A DNA stretch of 64,000 nucleotides from Muraenolepis orangiensis (taxonomy: Eukaryota > Chordata > Actinopteri > Gadiformes > Muraenolepididae), in NCBI GenBank assembly GCA_027704905.1, contig CM051022.1, forward strand, positions 11,518,660-11,582,659, read 5' to 3'. The position numbers and the translations under genes are program-made. Shown piece by piece: positions 1 through 11,689 of this stretch. Numbering within the stretch: the stretch's first letter is position 1; each line of letters opens with the position of its first letter. The notes under the pieces are model-generated. The model was not told where the DNA came from. It searched no databases and saw only the letters and a list, made by a program, of their open reading frames with translations.

Positions 1-60
1 AGAGAGAGAGAGAGAGAGAGGGGGGGGAGAGAGGGGGAGAGAGAGAGGGAGAGGGAGAAG
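1..60. repeat. GA-rich purine tract at window edge
   Basis: Almost only A and G on the plus strand, mostly GA dinucleotides with G runs. It continues off the left edge of the window. Confidence 0.9.
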
Positions 61-258
61 TCAGGGCATTGTGGGAGCTGCTGGTGGAGGGGTGGCCCGG
101 GTGACAGCCTGTTGAATTATATATGCGATGGAAGTGGCGTCCCCATCCCCCCCCACACACCCCCCCCCCCCCCCCCACCCCCCATACCCCATCCCATGTC
201 GGGGGGCTGGAAGGCTGCACACACACAACCCCCACTACTGCAAGACTAATGGACCAAT

Positions 259-1170
<912 letters not shown>

Positions 1171-1438
1171 TGGTAAAAAAAATAATTTATAAAGTGCTTT
1201 TATCCAAAGTGCTTTACAAGTTACATGCCTCACATTCACCCCAGTCAGTCATTCATTCATACACACATTCAGCCACGCAAGGAGACAGCCAGCACGGCGG
1301 GAGCAGTTGGGGTCAACACTTTTTTGCTAGAGAGAGAGAGAGAGAGAGAGAGGAGGAGATCCGGGGGGAATCGAACCAGCAACCTTCCGGGTGGACAGAC
1401 GACCGACTCGGACGACCCTCCTGAAGCTACAGCTGCCC
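1171..1438 (-). mobile_element. tRNA-headed SINE-like repeat, degraded copy
   Basis: Shares with the copies at 3,990, 7,144 and 9,457 the order: a tail with two AAAG(T/C)GCTTT motifs, then CATGCCTCACATTCACC, then a tRNA-like head. The head is reversed here, with the B-box complement GGGAATCGAACC near 1,365. A GA microsatellite has expanded inside it at about 1,330-1,352, and the head is strongly diverged (1,375-1,438). The element class is inferred from the tRNA-like head; I cannot name a database family. Confidence 0.7.
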
Positions 1439-1510
1439 ACAGAGGTTGTAGTATTTTTGCAGGATTCCGTCTCATACTTATATATCATTTATATATATTC
1501 ATACTTGTGT

Positions 1511-1511
1511 G

Positions 1512-1570
<59 letters not shown>

Positions 1571-1600
1571 ATATATCTATATATCTATATCTCATTACAT
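1511..1600. repeat. AT-dinucleotide-rich microsatellite
   Basis: TA repeats with GTATA and CTATATAT variants, directly after the SINE-like copy. Confidence 0.9.
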
Positions 1601-1817
1601 ACTGCTTAGTGTAAAGCCCTCACACCCGATAACAATAAGCTATGGTTTAACAAACGGAGGAGGGGAGTGACGTGTCGGGCGCCATCACAATTGGAAGCCT
1701 GGTGTGTGTGAGTAGGGAGGCCGTCGGGTCAACGATGCTGTTAACAGACCAGATCACGGCATGCACCGTGCAATAGGTCTCTCGTCGGTGATAAATAATG
1801 TATGTGCGTTGTCTCTC

Positions 1818-1880
1818 TCACGCGCACGCACGCACGCACGCACGCACACACACACGCACGCACTCGCACATACACACACA
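1818..1880. repeat. CGCA/CA compound microsatellite
   Basis: A run of CGCA tetramers (from about 1,822) passing into CA repeats. Confidence 0.9.
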
Positions 1881-2214
1881 TGCTGTAATATTGTTTGTCA
1901 GAATACCCTTGTAATGACTCTAATCCTCTATGAAGGGCCATTAACGGGCCTAATGTTACGTGTGTGTGTGTGTTTGTGTGTGTCGGGGGGGGGGAGGCAA
2001 ACAACAGCAAGCAAACAGCAATGCAACTCGACTCTGCGAACTCTGGCGTTGGATAAATATGAGTCGCGGTGTGTAATGGTGTTTAGAGCGAGCCGATGCA
2101 AATGACATAGAACATTGTGTTTGACATTTCTGCCAGCCTATTCATCTCCCTAAAAAGTCTGTCACTGTGAAATGGCTTTTCCCTCGGCTCCGGTCAATTA
2201 CACCGTCATAGACA

Positions 2215-2355
2215 CACAGAGAGACATGAGAGAGAGGGGGAGAGAGGGAGAGAGAGAGGGGGAGAGAGAGGGAGAGGGAGGGAGAGAGACAACAAGAGAG
2301 AGGGAGGGAGGGATGGAGAGAGAGGGAGAGAGACAACAAGAGAGAGGGAGGGAGG

Positions 2356-2390
<35 letters not shown>

Positions 2391-2393
2391 CTT
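2215..2393. repeat. Purine-rich (GA)n/GGGA tract with internal duplication
   Basis: Nearly pure A/G on the plus strand. A block containing GACAACAAGAGAGAGGGAGG occurs twice (about 2,287 and 2,332), showing a local tandem duplication of roughly 45 bp. Confidence 0.9.
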
Positions 2394-2842
2394 GATGTTT
2401 TGACTTCGACACGGCGTATTTGGTGGTATTTGTTCACCCCTTGTGTGTTGGGAGGTTTGGCAAGACAGTCCCTCGCCCCCGTGGTTTAGGTCCGGGGGGG
2501 GGGGGGGGGGGGCCAGTAAAGGCGACACGGGGGGGGGGGGCGGGAGCCATTTAGTGCGAGTGCACCCAGAGAGTCGAGAAAACAACAGCAAAGTACTTAA
2601 GGAAGCCAGAGAGAAAAGAAACTTTGCAAACTTCGATGATTTAGAGACTATTAACTATGAAGGGTGGCGGGGGGGGGGGGATTGAGATCGTCAACGTTTG
2701 TTTTGCCCCCGATATTCTCCCTGACCAGCGCATCGTTAACCATGCTGGGACCAGACGGTGAACGCAGCGAACACACGGAATCACAAACAACAAACTCCAG
2801 CAAAACACATTTCACATTTCTGCTGATAGTTGTAGCATGTAA

Positions 2843-2916
2843 ACACACACACGCACACACACACACGCGCACACACACACGCATGCGCACTCGCATGCAC
2901 ACACAAACACGCACAT

Positions 2917-2951
<35 letters not shown>

Positions 2952-3004
2952 GGCACGTACGCACGCACACACACGCACACATGCACACACACACACACAC
3001 ACAC
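2843..3004. repeat. CA/CG compound microsatellite
   Basis: Alternating CACA, CGCA and GCATGC segments, imperfect throughout. Alternating purine-pyrimidine sequence with CG steps is of the kind that can adopt Z-DNA. A related short block recurs at 3,185-3,207. Confidence 0.9.
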
Positions 3005-3207
3005 ACTCCCTGACAACACAGTTAGAGGGAAAACACTAAATATAGAAGAAAACTCACATCTGATTGCATTTCTATTAATGTACACAAACACAAAGACACA
3101 CACACACAGACTCCCTGACACCTACACAATGATTCACACAAACACTTGAAATAAAAAACAACAAAGTTAGATAGAGGGAAAACACACACACGCACACACA
3201 CACACAG

Positions 3208-3748
<541 letters not shown>

Positions 3749-3989
3749 AGTGTCAACAAACATCCTGAAGAAGAAATTGGAGACGGGCTTGGAAATTGGG
3801 CTTCTGTGGCGTCTAGTGTGCGTCAGCGGGGAGAAACATGAATACTCAAATTACAGTTGGTGTGAGTTTGTAATCTTCAGTTTGACCGCTGTTTGCCAGA
3901 CGGCTGAAAAGCTGAAAAGGGGACGGTGTTGACAACACCCCCCCCCCGAACCTAGTCACATTTGCAACTACGAGTATAATAATAATAAC

Positions 3990-4256
3990 AATATTATGCC
4001 AGCTTTTATATAGCGCTTTTATCCAAAGCGCTTTACAAGTCATGCCTCACATTCACCCATTCATCCACCGACAGCAGAGTCAGCCATGCAAGGAGACAGC
4101 CAGCACGTCAGGAGCAGTTAGGGTGAGGGTGTCTTGCTCAAGGACACCTCGACAGTTTTTGCTAGGAGGAGCCGGGGGATCGAACCAGCGACCTTTCGGT
4201 TGTGAGGCGACCGCTCTACCTCCTGAGCTATACTGCCACCGGAGTACCATCGAGTA
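3990..4256 (-). mobile_element. tRNA-headed SINE-like repeat
   Basis: A clear reversed copy of the element at 9,457-9,711. It has the tail AAAGCGCTTTACAAGTCATG near 4,024, the CTTGCTCAAGGACACC block near 4,133, and a tRNA-like head at about 4,175-4,256 with the B-box complement GGGATCGAACC and the A-box complement CCTCCTGAGCTATACTGCC. On the minus strand this head could carry internal pol III promoter boxes. Whether it is still transcribed cannot be told. Confidence 0.8.
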
Positions 4257-4329
4257 CTAGTAGTTGAACTTGCGAGTACATCCAGGGCTAACTACCGGCG
4301 GGGCCCTGGATGGTAAATGTATATATATC

Positions 4330-4514
4330 AATATATATTTATCATTAACTGTTGATATAACTGCATACCACTGCTACCTGTTGATACTTGTATACTTACT
4401 TATATATATATATAGATATATACCTATATCTATATCTGCACATATCTCATACCTACTTTATAAGTTATTTTATACCTGTTTTAATACCTAGTAGACCGTT
4501 TTTACATCCTATTT
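4330..4514 (+). mobile_element. LINE 3' tail, (TCTAA)n family, first part
   Basis: Matches copies at 7,095-7,500 and 60,380-60,622 through shared strings such as CATATCTCATACCTACT and GTTTTTACATC. The copy is interrupted after ATCCTATTT (4,506-4,514) and resumes at 5,273. It looks like a non-LTR 3' untranslated tail because its other end carries TCTAA repeats. The parent LINE family is not identified here. Confidence 0.7.
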
Positions 4515-5272
4515 CATCATCGTCATCGTATGAGCGGCCGCAACCGAGATTGCATTCACATTGCCGCGCCAGTAATCTGTGTCCCTCATTATGGTAGGTA
4601 GGTCCTCAATTTCATATTCCGTGTCCCTACTAATGGTATCAATATAGTTAAGGACACGGAAGTCTCCAACATATTACGTCAGACACAACCTGTTCTTTTG
4701 CACGACAGCAGTTGTCAGCGAAACGCACTCTTGGTTGAGCGACGGCGGTAGAGATAGGTGGAACGTTTCCGTAGATGTGTTGTTTGGTCTATGTGCTGTC
4801 GCCGTGAGATGTTCTGCACCCTCATTAGGAGTCTGATGTATGTGCCATCAAGATGGGCCATCTTGTAGGTCTTTCGTCATGGTCCAGGTTTCGGCTCCAT
4901 ATGAAAGAAGGCTCTCGACACAAGCGCTGAAGAAGGCCAGTTTTGTAGATTTTGATATATTTGATTGCTAGATGTTGAGAAGCTTGTTACAGGCACTCCA
5001 TTCTTGCCCTTTGTGTGTCAGAAAGTCCTTCTTACTGTCAGCACCATAGGACACCAAGGTACCTGAAGTCACTGACCTCGTTGAGTTGGGTGCCGTTGTT
5101 GGAACATATCGGGAGGTGGTTGTCATCCTCGTTGATGGTCATATACTCTTGCGTTCTCTAGTGATGTTAACAGGTCTTGCGCATCACACAGCCGGTCAGC
5201 CGTGAGGGCGATATCGTCCGCGTAGTCGAGGTCGGTGAGGTGCTGACTTTGATGGCGCCTTGATTGCACCAG
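4515..5272 (-). mobile_element. 5'-truncated R4/Rex6-like LINE fragment
   Basis: The minus strand encodes decayed reverse transcriptase with YADD at 5,213-5,224, an FRYLG motif further on, and a downstream motif SYGAETWTMTK near 4,870-4,905. That combination is familiar from R4/Dong/Rex6-type LINEs, which carry a restriction-like endonuclease. The 3' end (plus 4,515) is a short GATGAtG-type simple tail. The segment is bracketed by ATCCTATTT at 4,506-4,514 and 5,273-5,281, a 9-bp direct repeat that looks like a target-site duplication inside another LINE tail. Confidence 0.75.
4700..5250 (-). pseudogene. Reverse transcriptase remnant of R4/Rex6-like LINE
   Basis: Reading the minus strand from 5,250 downward, residues LDYADDIALTADRL show the palm-C motif of a reverse transcriptase. 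This is followed by an alpha-helical stretch, NEVSDFRYLG, then after stops and frame changes the conserved SYGAETWTMTK block and a diverged LMRVQNIS block. At least two stops or frameshifts lie between these blocks, and everything upstream of the palm is missing. The product cannot be functional. The R4/Rex6 assignment rests on my reading of these motifs, not on a search; another Dong- or RTE-related clade is possible. Confidence 0.75.
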
Positions 5273-5372
5273 ATCCTATTTAACCACTGTACTTTGTATA
5301 TTATTATACACTTTACTGTAACATTTGCACTCTGGTTAGATGCCAACAATACATTTTATCTAATCTAATCTA
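5273..5372 (+). mobile_element. LINE 3' tail, (TCTAA)n family, second part
   Basis: Continues the element broken at 4,514: TTAACCACTGTAC, CACTTTACTGTAACATTTGC, then a terminal TCTAATCTAATCTAAT run. The same order is found at 7,350-7,500 and 60,485-60,622. Confidence 0.75.
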
Positions 5373-5379
5373 ATATAAA

Positions 5380-6090
5380 ATGTCTTCCCTTGAATGTGCT
5401 TTGTGCTTTTGACTCCCAAGAAGCTCACAACACATGACTCCACTACAACAGTGGATGGTTAAAGTTTTATTGTGTCACTAATGACAGAGGTATTGGTTTG
5501 GGGTTCAACTTTTAAGGAGAACATTTGAAACTGAAAAGTTGGAAAGAGCTTAGTATAGAGCGGAGGAAGTCGGTAATGGCATCAGGGGCCAGGAAGAGGT
5601 TGACTTTCCGGGGCGGAGGTGGCGATATAAACTTTAAGGACGTCCATTAAAAGTGCCATCAGGTTACGACTCCTCCATAAGTGGAAACCCCGAGGAGGAT
5701 TCGGACAAAAACAAATAAAGATGTGTCTCTGTGTTTCACTGTGGGGCAAGAAATGCAGCCAAGAGTTGTGGCGTTATCCATCCAAACAAAGAACGACACG
5801 CAGAGCGTGAATACAGAGTTAAGAGTTGTCCTTGAGGATCAAGTATTTTTTTTTTGTAGACAGACAAAGACTTGTATCACATTGGCAAGTCTCCCCTGTT
5901 GTCTCCTGAAGATTGCCACATTGTTCTTAAGAATAACAATATGAAGTGGCGTTCAAATGCTTTGGGATAAGAACACATTCTTACACAGAATTGAAACCCC
6001 CCCCCCCCCCATCTCCACACAAAAGGACAACTTAACTTTAACAAAACACATTTTTATTATATACCTATTCAATTTTGTAATGGGCCCTAT
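5380..6090. other. Spacer without recognised gene
   Basis: Mixed sequence with a T run near 5,848 and a C run near 5,997-6,010. One 87-codon open frame (5,681-5,944) has no recognisable domain and I do not treat it as a gene. Confidence 0.4.
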
Positions 6091-6099
6091 CCACAGTAC

Positions 6100-6262
6100 G
6101 AAAAACACAAGAGTAGCACATAACATAACTTTTTCTTGTTATTTTTTGGTGTACAATATTTCTATTTTATAGTATAGTGTTGTCGAAATGGGAATGGGGA
6201 GTAAGCGGTCCATTGTACTTGTTGCAAATGGAAAATACAAATCTTGAATCTTGAATCTCGTA
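6100..6262 (+). mobile_element. LINE 3' tail, (ATCTTGA)n family
   Basis: Shares GGGAATGGGGAGTAAGC, CCATTGTACTT and a terminal ATCTTGAATCTTGAATCT with copies at 12,330, 18,885, 18,997 (reverse), 34,675 and 36,105 (reverse). The short tandem tail indicates the 3' end of a non-LTR retrotransposon. Confidence 0.65.
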
Positions 6263-6407
6263 TATCTAACATAAAGGGTCTGTTTGATGGTGGTATGGTG
6301 GTAGCCACACCAGTATAAACCAGTCAAGTCAAATATTCATTGACCCTGCTGGTGCTGCAACCGTCATACATAGAACTCACCCAATGTTAGCATGACAGGA
6401 AGAGGAC

Positions 6408-6480
6408 GTTACTTCTATTTGGGCGGCAGGGCGGGAGTTTATACACTAAACTCCCGCCCTGCCGCCCAAATAGAAGTAAC
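6408..6480. repeat. Perfect palindrome: 34-bp arms, 5-nt loop
   Basis: Bases 6,408-6,441 are the exact reverse complement of 6,447-6,480, with the loop TACAC between. Pairing resumes for 3 bp beyond one mismatch. The arms contain GGGCGGCAGGGCGGGAG. A transcript from either strand would fold into a near-perfect 73-nt hairpin. It could be a young fold-back duplication, a small-RNA precursor, or a chimeric-read artefact. No gene context decides between these. Confidence 0.95.
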
Positions 6481-6860
6481 ATCCAAAATATACTGGCTTC
6501 AATCCACAATGTCTCCATGTTTCAACGTTTACCTCAATCCACCTTGGAAAAGGAGCAAACGGTGTATTACGAGTGGAAGGTGAGTTAGTTTGGCTGCCGA
6601 TACAATTGCGATGCGTAGGAGTCTGTGCTGTGTACTTGGCCCAGGCTCTCTACCGCCGTTCTATTGCTGCTTCTCCTCCTCCTCCTCCTCCTCCTGTCCA
6701 ACTTGTAGGCTCTCAACCGCACTCAGGATGCTAGCTTCAGGAGACGTCGCGTGAAGCGAATAAAAGGCTGTTTTTTCCGTGGGCTAACTGTCATCCAAAG
6801 TGGTCGGGACTAAGGTTTTGTAAACATCCATAAAAAATGTAATAAAATAATATTCAAAAA

Positions 6861-6861
<1 letters not shown>

Positions 6862-6892
<31 letters not shown>
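6862..6892. repeat. (AT)n microsatellite
   Basis: About 15 AT units in A/T-rich sequence. Confidence 0.9.
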
Positions 6893-6894
<2 letters not shown>

Positions 6895-7063
6895 ACAATG
6901 AATGACAGAATGGTTGGATACCACTCGAGGTTGACGTTCACTAGAGTGTGTGTGTATACAGATCACATTGACACGGAGCATCGGCAGGGTCACGACGGCC
7001 TCCGCATGCGTTCTAGTAGAAGTACAATATAGGCCTGTATAATAATATATACTTTTATACTAA

Positions 7064-7094
<31 letters not shown>

Positions 7095-7098
<4 letters not shown>

Positions 7099-7500
7099 TC
7101 ACACACACCTATAATTCTGCACATATCTCACCACCTTCTCTATGGTAAATGGATGCACATTTATATAGCGCTTTTCTAACCAATAGTTACTCAAAGCGCC
7201 TCACATTCACCCGTTCATACACACATGTTAGGGGGGGGTCTTGCTCAAGGACACCTCCACAGTTTTTGCCAGGAGGAGGCGGTGATGGGGGGGGATCTGC
7301 CGCCCCTATATGTTATTTTCTACCTGTTTTTATACCTAGTAGACTGTTTTTACATCCTATTTAACCACTGTACATGATATGATTTATGCGCTTTACTGTA
7401 ACATTTGCACTTATATGGCACAGTTATACGCCAACTTATTTTAGGCTATATTGTACTTTGTGCTGTGAAATGACAATACGTTTGAATCTTAATCCAATCT
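7095..7500 (+). mobile_element. LINE 3' tail, (TCTAA)n family, interrupted by a SINE-like copy
   Basis: Left part (to 7,143) has CTGCACATATCTCA as in the 4,330 copy. The right part (from about 7,306) has TACCTAGTAGACTGTTTTTAC, TTAACCACTGTAC, TTTACTGTAACATTTGCAC and a degenerate terminal AATCTTAATCCAATCT. The tRNA-SINE-like insert at 7,144-7,305 separates them. An AT microsatellite at 7,068-7,094 precedes it. Confidence 0.7.
7144..7305 (-). mobile_element. tRNA-headed SINE-like repeat, short copy
   Basis: Starts GGTAAATGGATGCACATTTA and contains TATAGCGCTTTTCTAACC, CTCACATTCACCCGTTCATA, and CTTGCTCAAGGACACCTCCA, as in the other copies. The tRNA-like head is largely lost, ending CTGCCGCCCC. 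Short CTAT strings flank it (7,140-7,143 and 7,306-7,309). Confidence 0.75.
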
Positions 7501-8540
7501 CATATTAATAATAATCATTTGAATAATATACTTGTAGTATCTGACACAAACTCTGTTGGTCTGATATTGAGTAATTCTACTATTAGTAGACTAGCGGTCG
7601 CCTCTCATGCCGGAGGTGGTGAGTTCGAGCCCAGTACGGGACACTCACTGTTATATACGTATATAGTCAAGCTGTTGACTTAACTATAAATGATATATAG
7701 ATGGATAGATGGATGGATAGATAGATATACAGGCCTTATATCTGTTTCATTTGATCACTGCTACCTACATGTGACTACTGGAAAGAGGACTATCGAAGAA
7801 CACTACACACATTTAGCATGAGCTCCGTTCATTGGACACGGTCGTGAGGACGTTTACTTCTCATTTTGCTGCACACCATATGCGGCTGGGGGGAAAAAAG
7901 CACCTTTTGCGAATGACCGTTCGCCGCTAACCGTGTCCGGAACTAATATCGGCAATATCCCGCGGTCTGACTTTGTTAGGAACGAACGGGAAAGCCTGTT
8001 GTACCGTCTTCCTTTTTGTGTTTCGCTCGCTGTGTAGTGTCTTGAGGGACGCCTTTAATTCCACACCGGCAGTGTGCGACACCTGGAGTGTTACGATATT
8101 ACCAGCTTGCACACACATGGCGCTAGTCACATTAGCCTAGCGGGGAGGAAGCTTGCGATGGAGACACCAGGGGGAAATTAGGTTATTTGGACACACTTTT
8201 GGGTTCCTAATCTCATTGTTTGTCTGGCTTACTGCCCATGCCCAGTTGTTTTTGTTCTGCTAAATTAAACCACTGACCTAGACTTGTAATGCACGATACG
8301 ACCACTGGTAGTGCACAATAATAATAATAATGGTGATACAACTGCAGGAAACTAAAGCAAAATGTGATCCATTTGACTTTACCACTGTTAAGTCAATGTT
8401 TGTTTTATTAAGACAGGAAAAACAGACATTAAAAGTGCATGACGCACATACATACTCAACAGACGCCATATGAAGATGAATAATATTGAAACATTAACCA
8501 TACGGCTGACATAACAGTCAACACAAAAACAATATAATAC
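7501..8540. other. Mostly unexplained spacer; tRNA-like scrap at 7,588-7,640
   Basis: At 7,588-7,640 the text TAGCGGTCGCCTCTCATGCC followed by GAGTTCGAGCCC resembles a worn tRNA D-arm to T-arm with a B box. GATG/GATA repeats occur at 7,690-7,730. The block 7,800-8,160 is fairly CpG-rich and contains inverted 9-mers GGACACGGT/ACCGTGTCC near 7,834 and 7,935. I recognise no gene. Confidence 0.4.
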
Positions 8541-8758
8541 AATATAATGAATACAGAACAATCACACACACAATACAAAAACAATATGCATATACGGTAT
8601 ATATATATATATATATATATTCTAAAAAAGCTGTCCGAGTCAAAGAAGTCAATGTTTGTTTCCATGGGTATGGCTTTGTTATTCCAACTTCTCTACACTC
8701 CTTTCATGTTTTGTCTGAGTCTTTGTCGAATAGTCCAACAAAATATTCAGAACCACTT

Positions 8759-8798
8759 TTCCTTGACCTCGATGGAAACACGTCACGAGGTCAAGGAA
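8759..8798. repeat. Perfect 13-bp inverted repeat
   Basis: TTCCTTGACCTCG at 8,759-8,771 pairs exactly with 8,786-8,798 across a 14-nt loop. Function unknown. Confidence 0.9.
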
Positions 8799-9055
8799 GA
8801 TGTATGGATCATAAGGTCGCAGGGAAAGGACATAAGGAGAATGCAACATTAGATAAAAAAAATTTCAACAAAGACACTTTACACTTGTATTCGGTCTACA
8901 CCCATGTCCCTCTTTTACAGATCCATTGGGATCTTGAAATTAAAAGAACATAACAACATTATGTTGCATGTACAGCAGAAATCTCAGGTGTTTGAGGTGG
9001 CGGTTCTGAAAAAAGGGGCTCTTGACATCTATTGCTATTGGCTGTCTTGTAAGAG

Positions 9056-9380
9056 GTGTGAGGAAGGGGCGTGAGGAAGAAGTGGGAGGAAGAGGCGTGA
9101 TGAAGGGGTGTGAGGAAGAGGCGTGAGGAAGAGGCTCGAGGAAGGGTCGGGAGGAAGGGTCGGGAGGAAGGGGAGGGAGGAAGGGTCGTGAGGAAGGGGC
9201 GTGAGGAAGGGGCGTGAGGAAGAGGAGGGAGGAAGGGGCGTGAGGAAGAGGCGTGAGGAAGAGGCGTGAGGAAGGGGCGTGAGGAAGGGGAGGGAGGAAG
9301 GGGCGTGAGGAAGGGGCGTGAGGAAGGGGCGGGAGGAAGAGGCATGAGGAAGGGGCGGGAGGAAGAGGCGTGAGGAAGGC
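9056..9380. repeat. 13-bp minisatellite, about 25 copies
   Basis: Tandem GTGAGGAAGGGGC units with variants (AGAGGC, GGGTCG, GGGAGG). The 13-bp period is exact between, for example, 9,188 and 9,201. Because three periods make 39 bp, all frames read as 13-residue repeats, which explains the long proline- and serine-rich open frames on the minus strand. These are not genes. Confidence 0.93.
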
Positions 9381-9456
9381 AGCGGAGAGAGCAGTGGTCG
9401 GGGACAGCTCTGACAGGAGGGCTGGGCTTTTGTTTGTGGGTTGAAGCAATGCAGTT

Positions 9457-9711
9457 GGGCGGCAGTATAGCTCAGGAGGTAGAGCGGTCGCCTCACAACC
9501 GGAAGGTTGCTGGTTCGATCCCCGCTGCCTCCTCCTAGCAAAAGCTGTTGGTGTCCTTGAGCAAGACCCCCTAACCCTAACTGCTCCTGTCTCCTTGCAT
9601 GGCTGACTCCGCCGTTGGTGATTGAATGTGTGTATGAATGGGTGAATGTGAGGCATGACTTGTAAAGCGCTTTGAGTAACTGCGCTATATAAATGTCCAT
9701 TTACCATTATA
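9457..9711 (+). mobile_element. tRNA-headed SINE-like repeat, best-preserved copy
   Basis: The head GGGCGGCAGTATAGCTCAGG (from 9,457) continues with a D-arm/A-box-like GGTAGAGCGGTCG and a B-box-like GGTTCGATCCC near 9,512-9,522, so it looks derived from a tRNA gene. The body has GTCCTTGAGCAAGACCCCC and GTGAATGTGAGGCATGACTT. The 3' part has AAAGCGCTTTGAGTAACTGC and ends at TCCATTTACCATTA. Three reversed relatives lie at 1,171, 3,990 and 7,144. The intact boxes suggest possible pol III transcription, which is inference. Confidence 0.82.
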
Positions 9712-9730
9712 TCAATGTCCATTTACCAAT

Positions 9731-11220
9731 GTGTTGCTTAGCAACCGAAAAGCTTTGGATTTGGCTTATTTCGATGAACACAACAGGGCGCCGTTTACAC
9801 TTCACGTAAGTGCAGCAAAAAAGGCCAAGGAAACGTTCAATTGGATTGCACAGAGCAGCTACCCTCGCTCTCTCCCTCTCGGCCTGATGTCTGAGGAAGG
9901 CCCTCTGGTCCTCTTTGGTCTTTCAGTGGGTGGCTGGGAGCAGGTGGAGGGCCCAATGGACACCTCCTCCCTATCTGTGCCCAGGCAGGAGGAACATGTG
10001 TGAAGGCGTCCAGGGGGTTGAGGTGTCAGCAGCCACGGTATGGCACCGGGCGTCCATTCAGAGGCAGCCAGGTTGGGAGGCTGAACGGATGGCCATTCCC
10101 CAAGTGCCTCATGTCCTCAAACCAGGTTTGAGGCGCTGCTGTTACCTCACCACGCCTGTTCGCGTCCTGTGCCAGTGGTGTGTGTGTGTGTGTGTGTGTG
10201 TGTTTACCGCCATTGTTATGGATAACGATGTTACTGAAAGAGCAGTTAGGCCAGAATGCACAATAATGGAATAGTCTCTGACTCATAATTGCTTTTGCCT
10301 CAAATGGTGAAAAGTGAATGAATAACTAATTCAAAGACACCCTAAATTTCCATAATAGAAGGCTGAGGTAGCCAGTGTAAGCTTTGTTTCATTGAACAAC
10401 ATAATGTCCACAAACATTTGCCCACCACAGTATGCACCACCTGCCTGTAGGTCAAAATTTGCTTAATTCACTATACCCATTTATATTATACATTTTAACC
10501 CACATGTTCTTGCTCTATTATTAGGGCAATGCTTTCAGCATCTGTGACTGAAGTCAAACTAATTGTATTCCTAAAGGCTGGCAACACAAAAACAACACCC
10601 CAAAGTGAATAAATAACCAACGCAAACAGCATAGGTTACGCTACAACGTTAACTTAATTTGGGATCCGGGGAATTGTCTCCTTCCTGAGCCCTGTTTGCT
10701 GCCGCAAGGAATTGTGGGACGGTATTACCCTTTCCTTTTGTTGTTCCGGGGTGTTCCGGTGAGCCCTATGCTACAGGACATAAGAAAGGAAGCAATCGAA
10801 GCACCTTTCCACTGAGAGGGTACGACCGGCTGTTATCGTGGCTGCCACTTAAATACTTCTGGGTCATTTCCCTCAGTTAGGAACCTCCCGAAGCTAAATT
10901 TCCCTTCCAACAGTATATCTGGCTTCTCTCTACACGGGTGCAGCCCGACGACCACGGAACGATTTTGCGGTCGCCGGCAATCTTCCAGGGTCAGGGCGAC
11001 CCCGCATGTAGGAGAACGTTATTAAATGTCGATCCCAGGTGAACTAGACTCCAAAAGTTTCGAAGAGAGGGCAAACTGTGCAGCATGCCCTGACCCGAAA
11101 TTGCCTGTAGATGATTTTACGCTGAAAAAGATTGGCTATATGTCATATAAAGTCTTGCAGTCTCCTTTCTCTTATTGGATTATGTTGTTACGCAACACCT
11201 GGACATGAACACATGAAAGA
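9731..11220. other. Unrecognised, mostly single-copy-looking stretch
   Basis: The first 550 bases have gene-like composition and an open frame of 90 codons from 9,731 (N-terminal MLLSNRKALDLAYFDEHN), overlapped by others, with no domain I recognise. A short (TG)n run is at 10,179-10,203. The part at 10,660-11,030 (with CACTGAGAGGGTACGACCGG and ACTTCTGGGTCATTTCCCTC) resembles a dispersed DNA-transposon end, but I cannot find its partner in the window. Confidence 0.35.
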
Positions 11221-11229
11221 TGATCTGTT

Positions 11230-11316
11230 TCCATTCTCTGTGCTTGTGCGTGGGTGTGTTGTGTGTGTGTATATGTGTGTGTTTGTGTGTTGGTGTGTGT
11301 GTGTGTGTGTGTGTTT

Positions 11317-11357
<41 letters not shown>

Positions 11358-11368
11358 ATGTGTGTGTT

Positions 11369-11402
<34 letters not shown>

Positions 11403-11432
11403 TGTGTGTTGTGTGTTTGTGTGTGGGTGTAC
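11230..11432. repeat. Imperfect (TG)n microsatellite
   Basis: TG repeats broken by GTTTTG, GTATATG and GGTG variants. Confidence 0.93.
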
Positions 11433-11689
11433 GGGGACAGTAATGGGTCCAGATGATGCTGTGTCCACTGTAATTACGTTCCTTGGTTTTACAAATCACT
11501 ACCTACCCCTTACCCCTTACCCCCCCCCACACCCCCCCTTACCCCCCTCTACACCACCCCCCCCTACCTCCCAACTTATCCACCAGCAGCTATAGAGACA
11601 CACCGACGTACGTCCCGTCCCCCTGCCCCTCCTTCTCAACACTTATCCACCAGCAGCTATAGATAAACATGGATGTTACACCTCCTCCC

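Noticed and set aside
2443..2685. Open frame with a charged segment (EAREKRNFANFDDLETINYE)
   Set aside because: Flanked on both sides by poly-G low-complexity sequence; no start or domain to support it.
7927..8130. Minus-strand gene of 67 codons
   Set aside because: Nothing known in its sequence, and it lies in a CpG-richer block where stop codons are less frequent.
9457..9529. Functional tRNA gene
   Set aside because: A and B boxes are visible, but the sequence does not close as a clean cloverleaf and is joined to a conserved repeat body present in four copies; it is a tRNA-derived repeat.
9571..9582. Telomere-like CCCTAACCCTAAC
   Set aside because: Only two units inside the SINE-like body, where other copies have CCTAACTGCTCC-like text; not a telomeric array.
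8940..9722. Long minus-strand open frames rich in Pro and Ser
   Set aside because: They translate the 13-bp minisatellite and the adjoining SINE-like copy; all three frames give the same 13-residue pattern.
9731..10003. Small gene of 90 codons
   Set aside because: No recognisable domain and overlapping open frames on both strands; left as an unexplained stretch.
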